Source: Syngnathus acus
Taxonomy: Eukaryota; Chordata; Actinopteri; Syngnathiformes; Syngnathidae
NCBI RefSeq assembly: GCF_901709675.1
Contig: NC_051105.1
Location: 11,890,604-11,954,603, forward strand
Length of the DNA stretch: 64,000 bases
Reading direction: 5' to 3'
Shown: piece after piece, positions 1-10,115 of the stretch
Position numbering within the stretch: position 1 is the first letter of the stretch
Layout: every line of letters starts with the position of its first letter
Notes under the pieces: generated by a model
Databases searched by the model: none
Told to the model about the DNA's origin: nothing
Seen by the model: the letters and a program-made list of their open reading frames with translations, nothing else
Translations under genes and position numbers: made by a program

Positions 1-1857
1 TGAGTAGCAAATCTACATTACAAAGACACCAAAAATGTATCTACTTATTTTGCAAGCTCTTTGCCTTTTATCGCCTATTGCGTACAATTGACAAAGAACA
101 TAGATGTCAAACTTCTGCATCAAACCATTGGGAAAAAGGAAATCTAATGTCATGGAACCTTTAACAAATAAAATCATCAAGACATTTTGATATGGCATTT
201 TATATTTACCTGGGCTGCCTGATGAAATGGGTGTTTTCTTTTGTTTTCCAGAGTTGGCTATTCCAACAAAGTTTCAACAAAGCTCCTCGAGTACAAGCAA
301 ACATGTCAGTTCGAGACTGCGTGAGTGTGCAACTGAGCGGCTACGAGTATGGCCGTTCATGCAGGGTAAATGATAGACATCTTGTCGATCACACCTTCTG
401 CCTCTGATTGATTGTTCTTCCTCAGGTCTATGGCTTCTTACAATAAAATCAGAGGTATATGATGGGGCCAGACGGGGATAATGTTTTTCATAGATCATTT
501 TATTATACTAATGTGTGACTGTCAACTTTATACTCATAGTTTCAACAAATATGGCCAAAGGTTTTTATTTGGAAAACATTATGTCTTAGTGAAAGCATTT
601 CCCATCATGGACAGATAATTTCTCAAAGAACTGTGCAGCTTTGTGGACGTCATCCATTCATCATTTCTCCAATCATGGCTCGACAGTTTATAAAAACAAA
701 CATACATAGTTGGCCACGGGTATACTGTATTTTCCTGGGAATTTCCCTGTTTTCATAGTATAAAATGATTAACCATCTGGCCAGTCAAAGGTTTTCAACA
801 TTCAAAGGCCCTATTTATGGAAGCAAATTAAATGAAGAAAAAAAAAAGTCAGTTGAACCTACTTGCAATTCATACTATGGCACACAGCTGGACTTGTTTG
901 CATAGCCCATGATGCTAGTTTTATACTAGAAAATTGATTCTAAAGTTTAAAGACTTAAAATACTTAAAAAGTTTAACAGAAAATAGGGAAGAATGACTGC
1001 TGTAATCACCTTCCTGCTTTGACAGCTGACTGGACACTAATCTGATTTTTTTTTTTTATATATTAAGGAGGTATGTACCATGCTGAGCTCATTCTTTCTT
1101 AAAGTGTGCACTGCAGCAGAATACATAAACAAAATAATCTATAAAATAATCTATTGAATACTTGTAAAATTGTGGGTTATTTTGGGTGATGTTTTTTTAA
1201 TGATATGGTCTAAGGATGCAACCAGTAACATGAATTTGAATTATCAATAGTTTAATGCAATTGTGGATTCCAGTATATATTTTTTTCTACATATCCCTTA
1301 AAAGTAAGATTAAATTAAGGCATGCTGAGTGGAAAAAAATTGCTTATCTGACACTCAGTCAAAATCGACATAATTTTGAGTCCAGTGAACCTTTAGTTTA
1401 TACATCAATTTCCATTGGCTGATTGAAAACACATGTAATGAATATTTCTCATTGACAGTCAAGGAGTAAAAATAGCCAACTGTACATTCCTAGTCATAGT
1501 ATAAGATTGCAGACTCACTGAGGTAAAGAATGTTATTCAGGTACCATAACATGTATGAACATACTTAATTTCGCATGTAAACTGAGCCACAACTATACTT
1601 ACATTTGCTCTGGATTTAAAACTTGAGAAAAAGTTGACCTGACTGGACTCACTTTATGGTAATGAACCGCATATCTCAACAGTGTTTGGGTTTATTAACC
1701 AAAACATTTTCCTTTTCACATGTTTATTTGAAGCTGTCTATGTTGCCATAGAATGTTTTTTTCACTGTTGGTGTTATTCCATCAAAATTAACCATAGTAA
1801 CAATGAGTCTTGAATGCAAATGACAGGATGACTCGGTCTTTACGTTTTAACCCTCAT
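1..1857. other. Unique AT-rich DNA, no repeat recognised
   Basis: No transposon ends, long reading frame or RNA gene is visible. Short A and T runs occur (for example near 838-848 and 1048-1058). The only coding-like signal is the small candidate exon at 252-320. The stretch is compatible with intron or intergenic DNA of a host gene outside the window. Confidence 0.5.
252..320 (+). CDS. Candidate internal exon, host gene unknown
   Basis: A pyrimidine-rich tract ending in ttttgttttccag precedes position 252, and a consensus-like donor (gtgagt) follows position 320, leaving 69 bases, an exact multiple of three. All three frames are open. The frame with split codons at both ends (phase 2-2) reads roughly GYSNKVSTKLLEYKQTCQFE, which looks protein-like in composition, but I do not recognise a family. 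There is no neighbouring exon in the window to fix the frame. A chance pairing of splice signals is quite possible for a segment this short. Transcript evidence or conservation in related fish would decide. Confidence 0.2.
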
Positions 1858-1868
1858 AACTTCTGTCA

Positions 1869-2327
1869 AGGGTGGCACAGTGGTCGACAGGTTAGCACAT
1901 CCGCCTCATGGTGCAAAGGTTGCGGGTTTGATTCCAGCTGTGTGGATTCCTTCCTGTCTCGAGTTTGCATGTTGTCACTGTGAGTTTCCTCCGGATAGTT
2001 TCCTCCGGGCAGTCCGGTTTTCTCCCACATCCCAAAAACATGCATGGTTGGCTGATTGAGCACTCAAAATTGCCAGTAGGCGTGTGTATCGTTCTCAGCT
2101 TCCTATAACTATTGTGTGTGTGTGTGCGCGTGTGTGTGTGCGCGTGTGTGTGTGCGTGTGTGTTTGTGTGTGTGAGAGAGAATGGTTGTTCGTCTATGTG
2201 TGCCCTGTGATTGGTTAGCAACCAGTTCAGGGTGTTCCCACCTGCTGCTCAAGTCAGCTGGGATAGGCCCTAGACCACCTACGACTCTTGTGAGGAAGAG
2301 CGGTTACAGAAAATGGATGGATGTATG
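1869..2327 (+). mobile_element. tRNA-derived SINE, copy 1 (full length)
   Basis: The head carries Pol III-like boxes: an A-box-like ggtggcacagtgg... region and a B-box-like gggtttgattcc. The body is the shared segment with gtttgcatgtt, tcccacatcccaaaaacatg and ggttagcaaccagttcaggg, and the copy ends in agcggttacagaaaatggat followed by GGAT repeats. It is flanked by an imperfect 11-bp duplication, aacttctgtca at 1858-1868 and aatttctgtca at 2328-2338, as expected for target-primed retrotransposition. A TG-rich microsatellite has expanded inside it. Four more copies of this family lie in the window, all on the plus strand. Confidence 0.75.
2113..2180. repeat. (TG)n/(CG) microsatellite inside SINE copy 1
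   Basis: About 65 bases of TG dinucleotides with interspersed CG steps, ending in gagaga. It sits where the other SINE copies read gtgtgagtgcgagtg, so it grew from SINE sequence. Confidence 0.9.
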
Positions 2328-2338
2328 AATTTCTGTCA

Positions 2339-3610
2339 TTTTTAAAATGCCCAAACATGTACAACCAAATTAAATTTGAAGCTGCTCTTCAACCATTTCG
2401 TCTCTTTCTAAACAGAATTTGACTTTTTCTCCCCAACAATCAGAATTTGTTAAAGTACTACAGGCACTGAGTAATGGAAGTTTGTATTCACACACAAAAA
2501 AATAAAGATTTTATGTTATTTTCAAAATATCTGCTCAGAAAATGAATGTAGCATTGTATGATGGTCTGGAAAACACAACAGGATCATCATTTTACAGAGG
2601 TTTTTCCTCAGGAGAGGTTCAGGCAAACCAAAAGTTGCCATTTGGGTGACATTTGGGAACCATGGTCACAAACCTTCGTGGAAAAGGCTGCCGTATACAA
2701 AAATGGTCTTGGGCTATAATGAAAAGTCAGACTTGAGACTATCCTAGCCCACATCCAGATTCATTCCAAGTATACAGAAAAAGAGTAACAGGAGCATAAA
2801 CACGTTTTCTATAAACAAATGATTGTGAATAGAATAATCAGTAGTATATAAATACATATAAATAAATAAAAACGAGTAATTTGCTCATACAAAGCATCAC
2901 AAAATGAAATTCACTACCATGACCGTAATTAAAGCGTTTCCATCATATGACTCCTTTAAAATCAATGCAAAGGGCTGGCTTGTTGATGCCCAATTTCGTA
3001 AACATTAAGAGGACTACTATGAGCTCTCCTTATGTTCTATTGCGTATTTTATTTCATAGTTATTTTAGCATTTTATTCATTAATATCGTTGATCCCCTAT
3101 GGTTTATTTATTATGTGTTTGTATTGAAGAGTCTATTGACATCTGGCAAAGGGACTACTGATGAAAATGGACTTAGCTATTTTGGGTGTATTTACTTTTT
3201 GTAAGAATTGTCTATTGATATAAACGTCCCGTTTTAGAAATAAAGAAAGTGAATTGAAATCCAAAATGTAAGCAATTTTTTTATTAGACAATTTGTCCAG
3301 CTTTCGAGATCTCTCATAAGATATTAATGAGGCTGGTGTGCATAAGAACTGGAGAGAAAGCTGAAAAAGGTTTAGCATCAGCTGTAAGTGGAGTTAAATG
3401 TATTTTAGAAAGGCTAGAGATAATCACACGGGTTCTTCTCATCATTTAGCCTTGCCAGCATTTAAGAGGTGCTGTTTAAACCCGTTGACCCATGTTTTTT
3501 AGACAAGCTTCTCATTGACTGAGGTGCTTGATTTGAAATATGTTCTAATTTGCCTGGATTTTTTTGGGACTAATGTAAGTATTGATGTAATCACATGATT
3601 TCTTTACAAT
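2339..3610. other. Unique AT-rich DNA
   Basis: No recognisable transposon or coding exon. The open frames here are short and of low complexity. Confidence 0.5.
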
Positions 3611-3713
3611 TACCGTTTTTTTCCGTGTATAATGCGCCCCCATGTATAATACGCACCCTAAAAATGGCATGTTGATGCTGGAAAAAAGCCTGTACCCATG
3701 TATAATACGCACC

Positions 3714-3753
<40 letters not shown>

Positions 3754-4488
3754 TCCCAATGATCGTCACACACGCAGGGAGGCAATGGGTCCCATTTTTA
3801 TAGTCTTTGGTATGGTCTTAACTAGGCTGGATGTATTTTTTTTTTGTTGGCGTTGATTTCTCCGACTGCCCGTAAAGGCACCACCGCGATCAGATGAAAA
3901 GAGAGGAAAGTGACGTGCGGACATGTGAAAAAGGCGGCTCTGTATGGGAGAGACGTTGAAGAGGAATAAAAACACCCTTGGAAACCAAAACTTGCCCCTC
4001 GTCGTGACTCGGAGCCGCAACAAATGTTTCGGATTTGTGTAGGGTACATTGTGACAGCAAACGAGCAGGTGATCGAGCAAGCGTCTGATACGAGAGCATT
4101 GCGTTCGTATGGAGCGTGTTTGAAGTGAACAGCAGAGACGAAAGGAACATGGCAAAGTGTTGTGAAGTAAAATATTACCTGTAATACGCATTTTGTTATT
4201 TGCTGATTGTATTAAACTATCACATTCATTGTCAGTCAAGAAGAGAAGAGGACTATTATCCCTTCTTTGACGAAATGACCAGAGCACAGTACAAACACAC
4301 TATTGTCGGTCAGTCCTGTTGTTGGTTTTGTTGTACCATGATTTCTTAAAAAAAAAAAAAAATAAAATAAAAAAAAATTTTTAAAAAAAAAAATTAAAAA
4401 AAATTTGTACCCATGTATAATGCGCACCCCAGATTTTAGGACAATAAATTAGTTAAATTTTGCGCATTATACACGGAAAAAAACGGTA
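3611..4488. mobile_element. TA-flanked MITE, TATAATGCGC family, copy 1
   Basis: The ends are inverted: TACCGTTTTTTTCCGTGTAT at the left and the complement (acacggaaaaaaacggta) at the right, both closing on TA. Just inside both ends are repeats of the motif TATAATGCGC/TATAATACGCACC. The interior (ttggcgttgatttctccgac onward) matches the second copy at 16790-17923. No transposase is encoded. It contains a poly(T) run and a SINE fragment that copy 2 lacks. The superfamily is not assigned; a TA target is consistent with Tc1/mariner-like or other TA-inserting elements. Confidence 0.75.
3718..3812 (-). mobile_element. Deleted fragment of the second SINE type
   Basis: After about 32 T residues, the plus strand reads aagtcccaatgatcgtcac, then joins agggaggcaatgggt and catttttatagtctttggta. 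Read on the minus strand these match two separated parts of the SINE at 18001-18320, so this copy is 5'-truncated and internally deleted. The T run is the poly(A)-like tail on the minus strand. Compared with the related MITE at 16790-17923, it replaces part of the MITE interior. Confidence 0.65.
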
Positions 4489-4959
4489 AATTTCAAGTAT
4501 GTAAAAAGCAGACTGGAAGGCAAATTTCAAGACTTTTTGCTGAAATCTTGTTTGGAACTGCATCGGTCACAAGACGCTTGACTATTAGTTATGGCCCAGT
4601 CATCCATCATGCCCCTTTCGACTTGGGCCAATTATTCAACAGTGTGACTTTGTGGAAAGAGTTACACTGCCAACACAGTTGTACACAACTGCATATTTCC
4701 ACTAAAGTAGGGAAAGGTAAGAGCCAAGTAAGCCTCCATGTTCACAGATGTCCATGGCGGTTATACTCACTGCCACAACTTCTTCGACTTCCATTTCACT
4801 CTTTTTTTGTTCTTCCTCATATTTTGGGGCCCACCATTTCTATGACATTTCTTTTGGACCGAGTTAGGCCAGTACCAAAGCAACACACTAGCATTAAATA
4901 TTAAATTGAAAAGATCAACTACTTAGCTAAACATTTTCCCTATAAACCTTCCTGTTTTC
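4489..4959. other. Unique DNA between MITE and SINE
   Basis: Nothing recognisable. The frame at 4548-4904 is open but has no start context, domain or splice support that I can see. Confidence 0.4.
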
Positions 4960-5237
4960 GGCGGTATGGTGGAGCACTGGTTAGCACGCCCGCCTCACAG
5001 TTCGGCTGGTGCAGGTTCGATTCCACCTCCGGCCCTCCCTGTGTGGAGTTTGCATGTTCTCCCCGTGCCTGACTGGGGTTTCTCCAGGAATTCCGGTTTC
5101 CTCCCACATCCCAAAAACATGCATGGTCGGCTGATTGAGCACTCCGAATTGCCCGTAGGTGTGAGTGCGAGTGCGGATGGTTGTTTGTCTTTGTGTGCCC
5201 TGCAATTGGCTAGCAACCGGTTCAGGGTGTCCACCGT
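4960..5237 (+). mobile_element. tRNA-derived SINE, copy 2 (3' truncated)
   Basis: Same family as 1869-2327: ggcggtatggtggagcactg head, B-box-like ggttcgattcc, and the conserved body to ggttcagggtgtccacc. It stops there, about 80 bases before the GGAT tail seen in other copies. This is closest to the likely consensus in its first half. The missing 3' end suggests a later deletion, since SINEs normally lose 5' sequence when they insert. Confidence 0.75.
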
Positions 5238-5346
5238 CTGATGAATATATTTTGCTTTTTAAACAATCTAGTCTATATGATAAAATTACCACAAATAATA
5301 GTTCAAATCTCTGTATACCATGTTTATTCTAGATTCAATTGTGACC

Positions 5347-5672
5347 TTATTTTCACGTTTGGCTGTAATACAGCCGCGGACCGGAAGTCACTGCAGAGGG
5401 TGGTGAAGATGGCCCAACGCATCATCGGCACATCACTTCCTACCATCGAGTCGATTTACCAAAAATGGTGCCTGAAGAAGGCACGCAGTATCATCAAAGA
5501 CTCCAGTCATCCCAACCACAGACTGTTTACTCTTCTTCCTTCTAGGAAGCACTACCGGACTCTTCAGGTCAAGACGAGTAGACTGAGGAAAAGCTTTTTC
5601 CCCTCTGCCGTCATCGCCCTGAACTCCGTAGCACAACACCCCTGTCACCCCCCTGAACTCTTATCATTCTAA
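5347..5672 (+). pseudogene. LINE RT C-terminal remnant
   Basis: The frame keeps the conserved post-RT region of Rex1/L2-type proteins: LQRVVKMAQRIIGTSLPTIE, then HPNHRLFTLLPSRKHYRTL and FFPSAVIALNS, ending at a stop at 5670-5672. The same landmarks are seen at the ends of the proteins at 34685 and 55468 on the minus strand. The frame is uninterrupted over about 108 codons, so the copy is not very old, but with no catalytic core it cannot encode an active enzyme. Confidence 0.75.
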
Positions 5673-6136
5673 ACCCTGCAGCACAATAACCGCACCACAA
5701 CAACACTTGTATTACCTGCATATACTGTCCATATCTGCATATAATTCTATATAATCTATATATTTATTCATCACTCTTACTCCGCTTGTACATATCTGTT
5801 CATATCTGGTTATACTGACACTATATACGTATATTTATAACCCTATATTTATAATTAGCATTCTAGTACCGCCTGCAAATATTTGTTCTACTGCATCTTA
5901 TTGTAAATACTTAGCCAGTCATATCCGCACTTGTCCCTCTTGTATATTATCCCGCATAGTATAACTCACCTCATATTTACCTGATTGCACTGTACCTACT
6001 GCTCAGTATTCTTTTTATCTGCACTTTACTGCTTTTTGCACTTCTGGTTGGATGTCAAAGTTCTTTTCACTGTACTGTACTTGTGCTGTACAATGACAAT
6101 AAATTTGAATCTAATCTAATCTAATCTAATCTAATG
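5347..6136 (+). mobile_element. Rex1/L2-like LINE, 5'-truncated 3' end
   Basis: Only the C-terminal part of the reverse transcriptase protein and the 3' untranslated region remain. The 3' end is an AT-rich stretch leading to gtacaatgacaataaattt and a tail of TCTAA repeats (6109-6135). Severe 5' truncation with an iterated tail is normal for this group. The start at 5347 is the first base where coding homology to the other LINE copies in the window is visible. Confidence 0.8.
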
Positions 6137-6242
6137 AGTCAACAATGAGGAATTTGTTAAATTTGTACAAGATATACAATTCAACAAATGCAGAATTTCC
6201 AAAGCAATAAATAAAGTAAATATGCCCAATTATTTGGACATT

Positions 6243-6640
6243 GGTGGCATGATGGGGCACTGGTTAGCATGCCCACCTCACAGTCCAGAGCGTGTGGGTT
6301 CAATTCCACCTCCGGCCCTCCCTGTGTGGAGTTTGCATGTTCTCCCCGTGCCTGCATGGGTTTTCTCCGGGTGCTCCGGTTTCCTCCCACTTCCCAAAAA
6401 ATTGCATGATAGGCCGATTGAGCATTCCAAATTGCCCCTAGGTGTGAGTGCGAGTGTGGATGGTTGTTTGTCTCTGTGTGTCCTGCGATTGGCTGGCAAC
6501 CGGTTCAGGGTGTCCCCCGCCTACTGCCCGATGACTGCTGGGTTAAGCTCCAGCATGGAAAAGCGTGGGGAAGTTTGGAAAAGCGGTATGGCAAATGGAT
6601 GGATGGATGGATGGATGGATGGATGGATGGGTGGATATTT
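6243..6640 (+). mobile_element. tRNA-derived SINE, copy 3 with (GGAT)n tail
   Basis: A full-length copy: ggtggcatgatggggcactg head, B-box-like gggttcaattcc, conserved body, ggttcagggtgtcccccgcc, and a 3' end aaaagcggtatggcaaatgg followed by about nine GGAT units. I see no convincing target duplication; the flanks share only short A/T matches. Confidence 0.8.
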
Positions 6641-7298
6641 GAAAATGTATTGGATTTCTGATCGTGCTAACCAAAATTGAGATAATCAGCAATAAACAAG
6701 CAAACAAAAAAACTTAGCTTATTTGCCCGTATGAGCTCAAAATGTTCCCAAACGGCAAAAGATGCTCGTTTTTCGGACTGATTGCAGTGGTTCCAAAGAA
6801 AGAATTTTGCTTCAAAACAACATTGTTTTGGCAGTGACACTGTTGATAGACTGTAAATATGCTTCCTTAGACTTGTGGCTCTTTTTTAAAGCGATCCGTC
6901 CGGACCCATCACTAAATTCTGGTCAATTTCCAGCATCATTTTTCGCTGAGGCTCTGTCCAGCATCTTTGGTTGACATTTTTATTTTCTTTTTCACCTTGC
7001 AACATCCTTTGTTTTATTCCATTTGTTACATGCTCCTTTTTTTTCATTCTGTCGAATTGTGTTACGTGCTCTTTTATTGTTATTAGAATATGGGATTTTA
7101 AACTGCAAGTTTGCTTTGGGATTCTCTGTAGATTTTCTAACATTACAGAACCTTGGAACTTTGGACTCTGCCGTTGATATCATTTTTGTCCTCTTGGGTT
7201 CCATAGTGACCAACCTCCTGGATGAGTCTTCATTGAGCCCTTGGGCTAATTTCAGTGAACGGAGTTTACCACTGTTTCACACATAATGGATCTTGCTC
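6641..7298. other. Unique AT-rich DNA
   Basis: No repeat ends recognised. The overlapping short frames on both strands around 6886-7286 show no domain and look like chance openings. Confidence 0.45.
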
Positions 7299-7632
7299 TG
7301 GCACATGCGGAATGAAGCAGGGCGCCCAAATGTAGCTTGGACTCGGGTTTATTGAGGGAAAAGGTTGGTGGAGGAACGGATGAGGGGAACAAACAGGCAG
7401 GAACAAACAAGAACAAACAGGACGGAGACTATCAGGGAAACAGGGAGGCAACTACCAGAACGTGCTAACAGAACTGACTGACAGGGAGAGCAACAGAGTA
7501 ACAGACTAACAGAACTAACAGAACTGACTGACAGGGGTAGCAGCAGAACGATCCGACAGGGGGGTGACACGCAGACAGGACTTAAATACAAGACTGTAAC
7601 GAGAGGCAGGTGGCGGTGATTACACTGATTAT

Positions 7633-8373
7633 TAGGGGTGTAACGATTCATCGATACACATCAATTAATCGATATAATGCTCTACGATTTATTGGCATCG
7701 ATGCTAAACGTAAACATCGATTTATATCGCCGTGTTTGACCTCGGACATTAGACGCGACTTTATTTTGAAATCCAGTTCATTGTTGCTTGCTTCCTCTTT
7801 CCGGGAGCAGTACGCGGCGTGTTGTGTTGTGAGCAGAGCAGGCACGTGAAAGGGGAGCCGACAACTACGCGGCTCCTGGGCTGGTGCTATGGCTAGTGTC
7901 CAAGAAGACGAGGAAATTCGCTCCCCTTTGGGCTTCAAGTCATTCGTTTGGAAGCACTTTGGATTCCAAAGAAAAGATGGCTCAACGGACAATTAAAATT
8001 ATTGTAAATAAATAGTTCAGTAATGCACTTTAAAGTTAATGGTATTAAAAAAAAAGAAAGAATATTCATTTTTCTTTACTTATATGAGAAAAAATATAGG
8101 AATTTGATAAAGTTCAGTGTTAAAATAAGCACTTTGTATACTACAATACTCTTGTAATTTCCTAAATAAAGAGTTTGCAGTACCTTGTTGATTTTGCGTA
8201 TGGATTGTTATAAATCAGGATATTGTTCTATATTTTTTATTTAAAAAAAAAAAATAAAAAATAAAATATCGATCGTGGAGCACTATATCGTGATGTATCG
8301 TGAATGAATCACAGCAGTCTTTAAGATATCGGCAAATATCGTATCGTGACAAAACCTGCGATTTACACCCCTA
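7633..8373. mobile_element. hAT-type MITE (TAGGGGTGTAACGATTC ends)
   Basis: Ends are TAGGGGTGTAA and TTACACCCCTA, with 8-bp flanks ctgattat (7625-7632) and ctgattac (8374-8381) matching at 7 of 8. The subterminal cgattcatcgata motif recurs near both ends. An 8-bp duplication and TAGGGGTG-type ends fit hAT. It inserted into the LTR-like repeat around it and retains a scrap of transposase (7889-7996). Confidence 0.75.
7889..7996 (+). pseudogene. hAT transposase N-terminal BED-like fragment
   Basis: A 35-codon frame from an ATG to a TAA reads ...FKSFVWKHFGFQRKDGSTDN. The VWKHFGF core resembles the start of a BED zinc finger in hAT/ZBED transposases, but the zinc-binding Cys and His residues would follow and are missing. 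Its place within a hAT MITE explains it: the MITE is an internal-deletion derivative that kept the first coding segment. It is not expected to act as a transposase. Confidence 0.55.
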
Positions 8374-8491
8374 CTGATTACTGGTAGGACACAGGCGGGA
8401 AGAGGCAAGTGCACAGACACGGGACAGAGACGCGAACGGAAACCATGACAACACTGACACACAAGGAACGGAGACGAGACGTGACACGCTC

Positions 8492-9712
8492 TGGTTCACT
8501 GAAGTCCTCAAGCTTGAGAAATGGCCCTGTGACTCTCTTCTAACTGATGGATGTCAATTACTTTATTTTTCATCTGGTCTTGAGTTTCTTTCAATCATTG
8601 CATTTGTTGCAGATCTTTGAGCTCTTTTGGCCGAATTTACTTTGGATAGGTTTTTACATCCTTATTACAGCAAATAAAATGACAATTAAAAAAGCTAAGA
8701 ATTCGTCAAAAAAATTCCTGTACAAAATGAAGGCAATTGTTTGATGAACTGATTCTTTTTCAATGATAAATGACGCATTGTGCATCTGAATGAATTTTAA
8801 TAAATTCTACGTGACTTTGTAAGGTCACGTCCTATGCAACACAGCCTTGATGAATAAAATTCCACTGGATCATGGATCAAAATATTTTTTTTTCTTTATG
8901 GAGCAGTTTGTTAAATCAATGAGTCAATTAGAGGGGCAACTTTCTAACTTTGTGGTGCTTTTTTTTTCACACAGGTTTTCATGGACACTCAATGTGGTCC
9001 TGACGTTTACAGTAGGCAGCATCATATACGCACACACCGAACAACACATACCAGAGGTTACAACCCACATCAAGGGTGATAAAAAGCACAGTTCAGGAAT
9101 AAATAAACAAACACTTTCAATACAGTGCACACTAACCTACATTTTGCATTTATGAAGTTAATGATGTTCTGATAAAATAATGTAATGGTTCAGCTTGGTC
9201 TGAGGGACTCTAAATCTCTAAAAAAAAAAAAAAAAACATAATTAACCAATATGTTTTTTGTCTTTTTTTATTTATTTAAAAAAAAAAAAAGCAGTTTTCA
9301 TTTTTTAAATTGTCATTGTGTATAGCAGAGAACTTTATTTTCTTGTCTAAAAGCAAAGTTTCAAAGAGCCCAGAGAAGCTTTTGGTTCTCAATGGTTTGT
9401 TTTATTGTGAAACTTTCTTTTGATCACTGTCCCAGCGCTCAAGTGTCAGCTTTGCAATTCAATATACATCATTGGGGTGCCAAATATAATTTCTAGGGTG
9501 AAAAAAGCTATGCGGAACCAAGTATTTGGAGCCTTGCGGAGGGACAAAATTCTTGAAAAAAGTGATAATAAATCAAGGCCATCCTCAGTTTACTGTGTGG
9601 ACACGTCAGAATTTCACTGCCATGCAAAGATTGTTCCTTTTTTTTTTTTCTTAACCAAACCACCAAGCTTCTTCCAAGCTCTTTAAAACTGCTGGCCTCA
9701 GATTTAACGTAT
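8492..9712. other. Unique AT-rich DNA
   Basis: A(n) and T(n) runs near 9220-9290 and 9639-9651, no transposon ends. The only coding-like signal is the candidate exon at 8975-9079. Confidence 0.45.
8975..9079 (+). CDS. Candidate terminal exon, host gene unknown
   Basis: A strong acceptor-like tract (cttttttttttcacacag) ends at 8974. The frame directly after it runs 34 codons to a TGA at 9077-9079, starting VFMDTQCGPDVYS and ending TRGYNPHQG. No family is recognised, and two other frames are also open for part of the span. It could equally be a spurious acceptor. RNA-seq splice junctions would settle it. Confidence 0.15.
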   Translation, partial: VFMDTQCGPDVYSRQHHIRTHRTTHTRGYNPHQG

Positions 9713-9717
9713 GGTAT

Positions 9718-10091
9718 TGTACTGATCTCCCTGTGCGTTATGTACTTCGTGTACGTTATCACAGTTCATCAGCCAGCCAAACTCATGTATAGAACACGTG
9801 AGCCAGGATTCAGAGCGTCTTGCTCCCTTTATTTCTGTTCAGTGCTAAACACGAGTGAAAAGCCGTTGATTCCGTGAGGATAAGGAGAGGAGAAAGATTT
9901 GTTTTTGACACAAGTAATGCTAACGTCTCTACTCATCAGTTGTCAAGTCGCTTCAACAAAAACATGCGCAGCTTCCGGTGCATTTCAAAATACATTTCCG
10001 GTTTGCTTCCGAACGACAAATAACCATTGTGTATTCTTCTTTTCATAGAAAACAGTTCTTACGTCATGAAAACAATTCTGAGGGCAGAACA
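9718..10091 (-). repeat. BEL 3' LTR
   Basis: 374 bases, beginning tgtactgatctccctgtg and ending ctgagggcagaaca on the plus strand. This copy lacks the LINE-tail insertion seen in the other LTR and so shows the pre-insertion sequence gtgtattcttcttttc. Confidence 0.9.
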
Positions 10092-10115
10092 CTCCCCGTC
10101 TGGCATGTAATGCCA

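Larger units (their letters stand above)
7299..8486 (-). mobile_element. Solo LTR-like repeat split by a hAT MITE
   Basis: Both flanks of the MITE at 7633-8373 belong to one repeat. It starts tggcacatgcgg and ends gagacgagacgtgaca on the plus strand, with near-matching 5-bp flanks tgctc (7294-7298) and cgctc (8487-8491). Read on the minus strand it begins TGTCACGTCTCGTC, has a TATA-like tatttaag and an AATAAA signal, the layout of an LTR. The related intact copy at 25371-25736 supports this. No internal retrotransposon sequence is attached, so it is best read as a solo LTR left by recombination. Confidence 0.6.

Noticed and set aside
5241-5346. Coding upstream of the LINE remnant (frame opening at 5241)
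   Set aside because: The first part lies in unique sequence with no LINE similarity; LINE coding begins only at about 5347.
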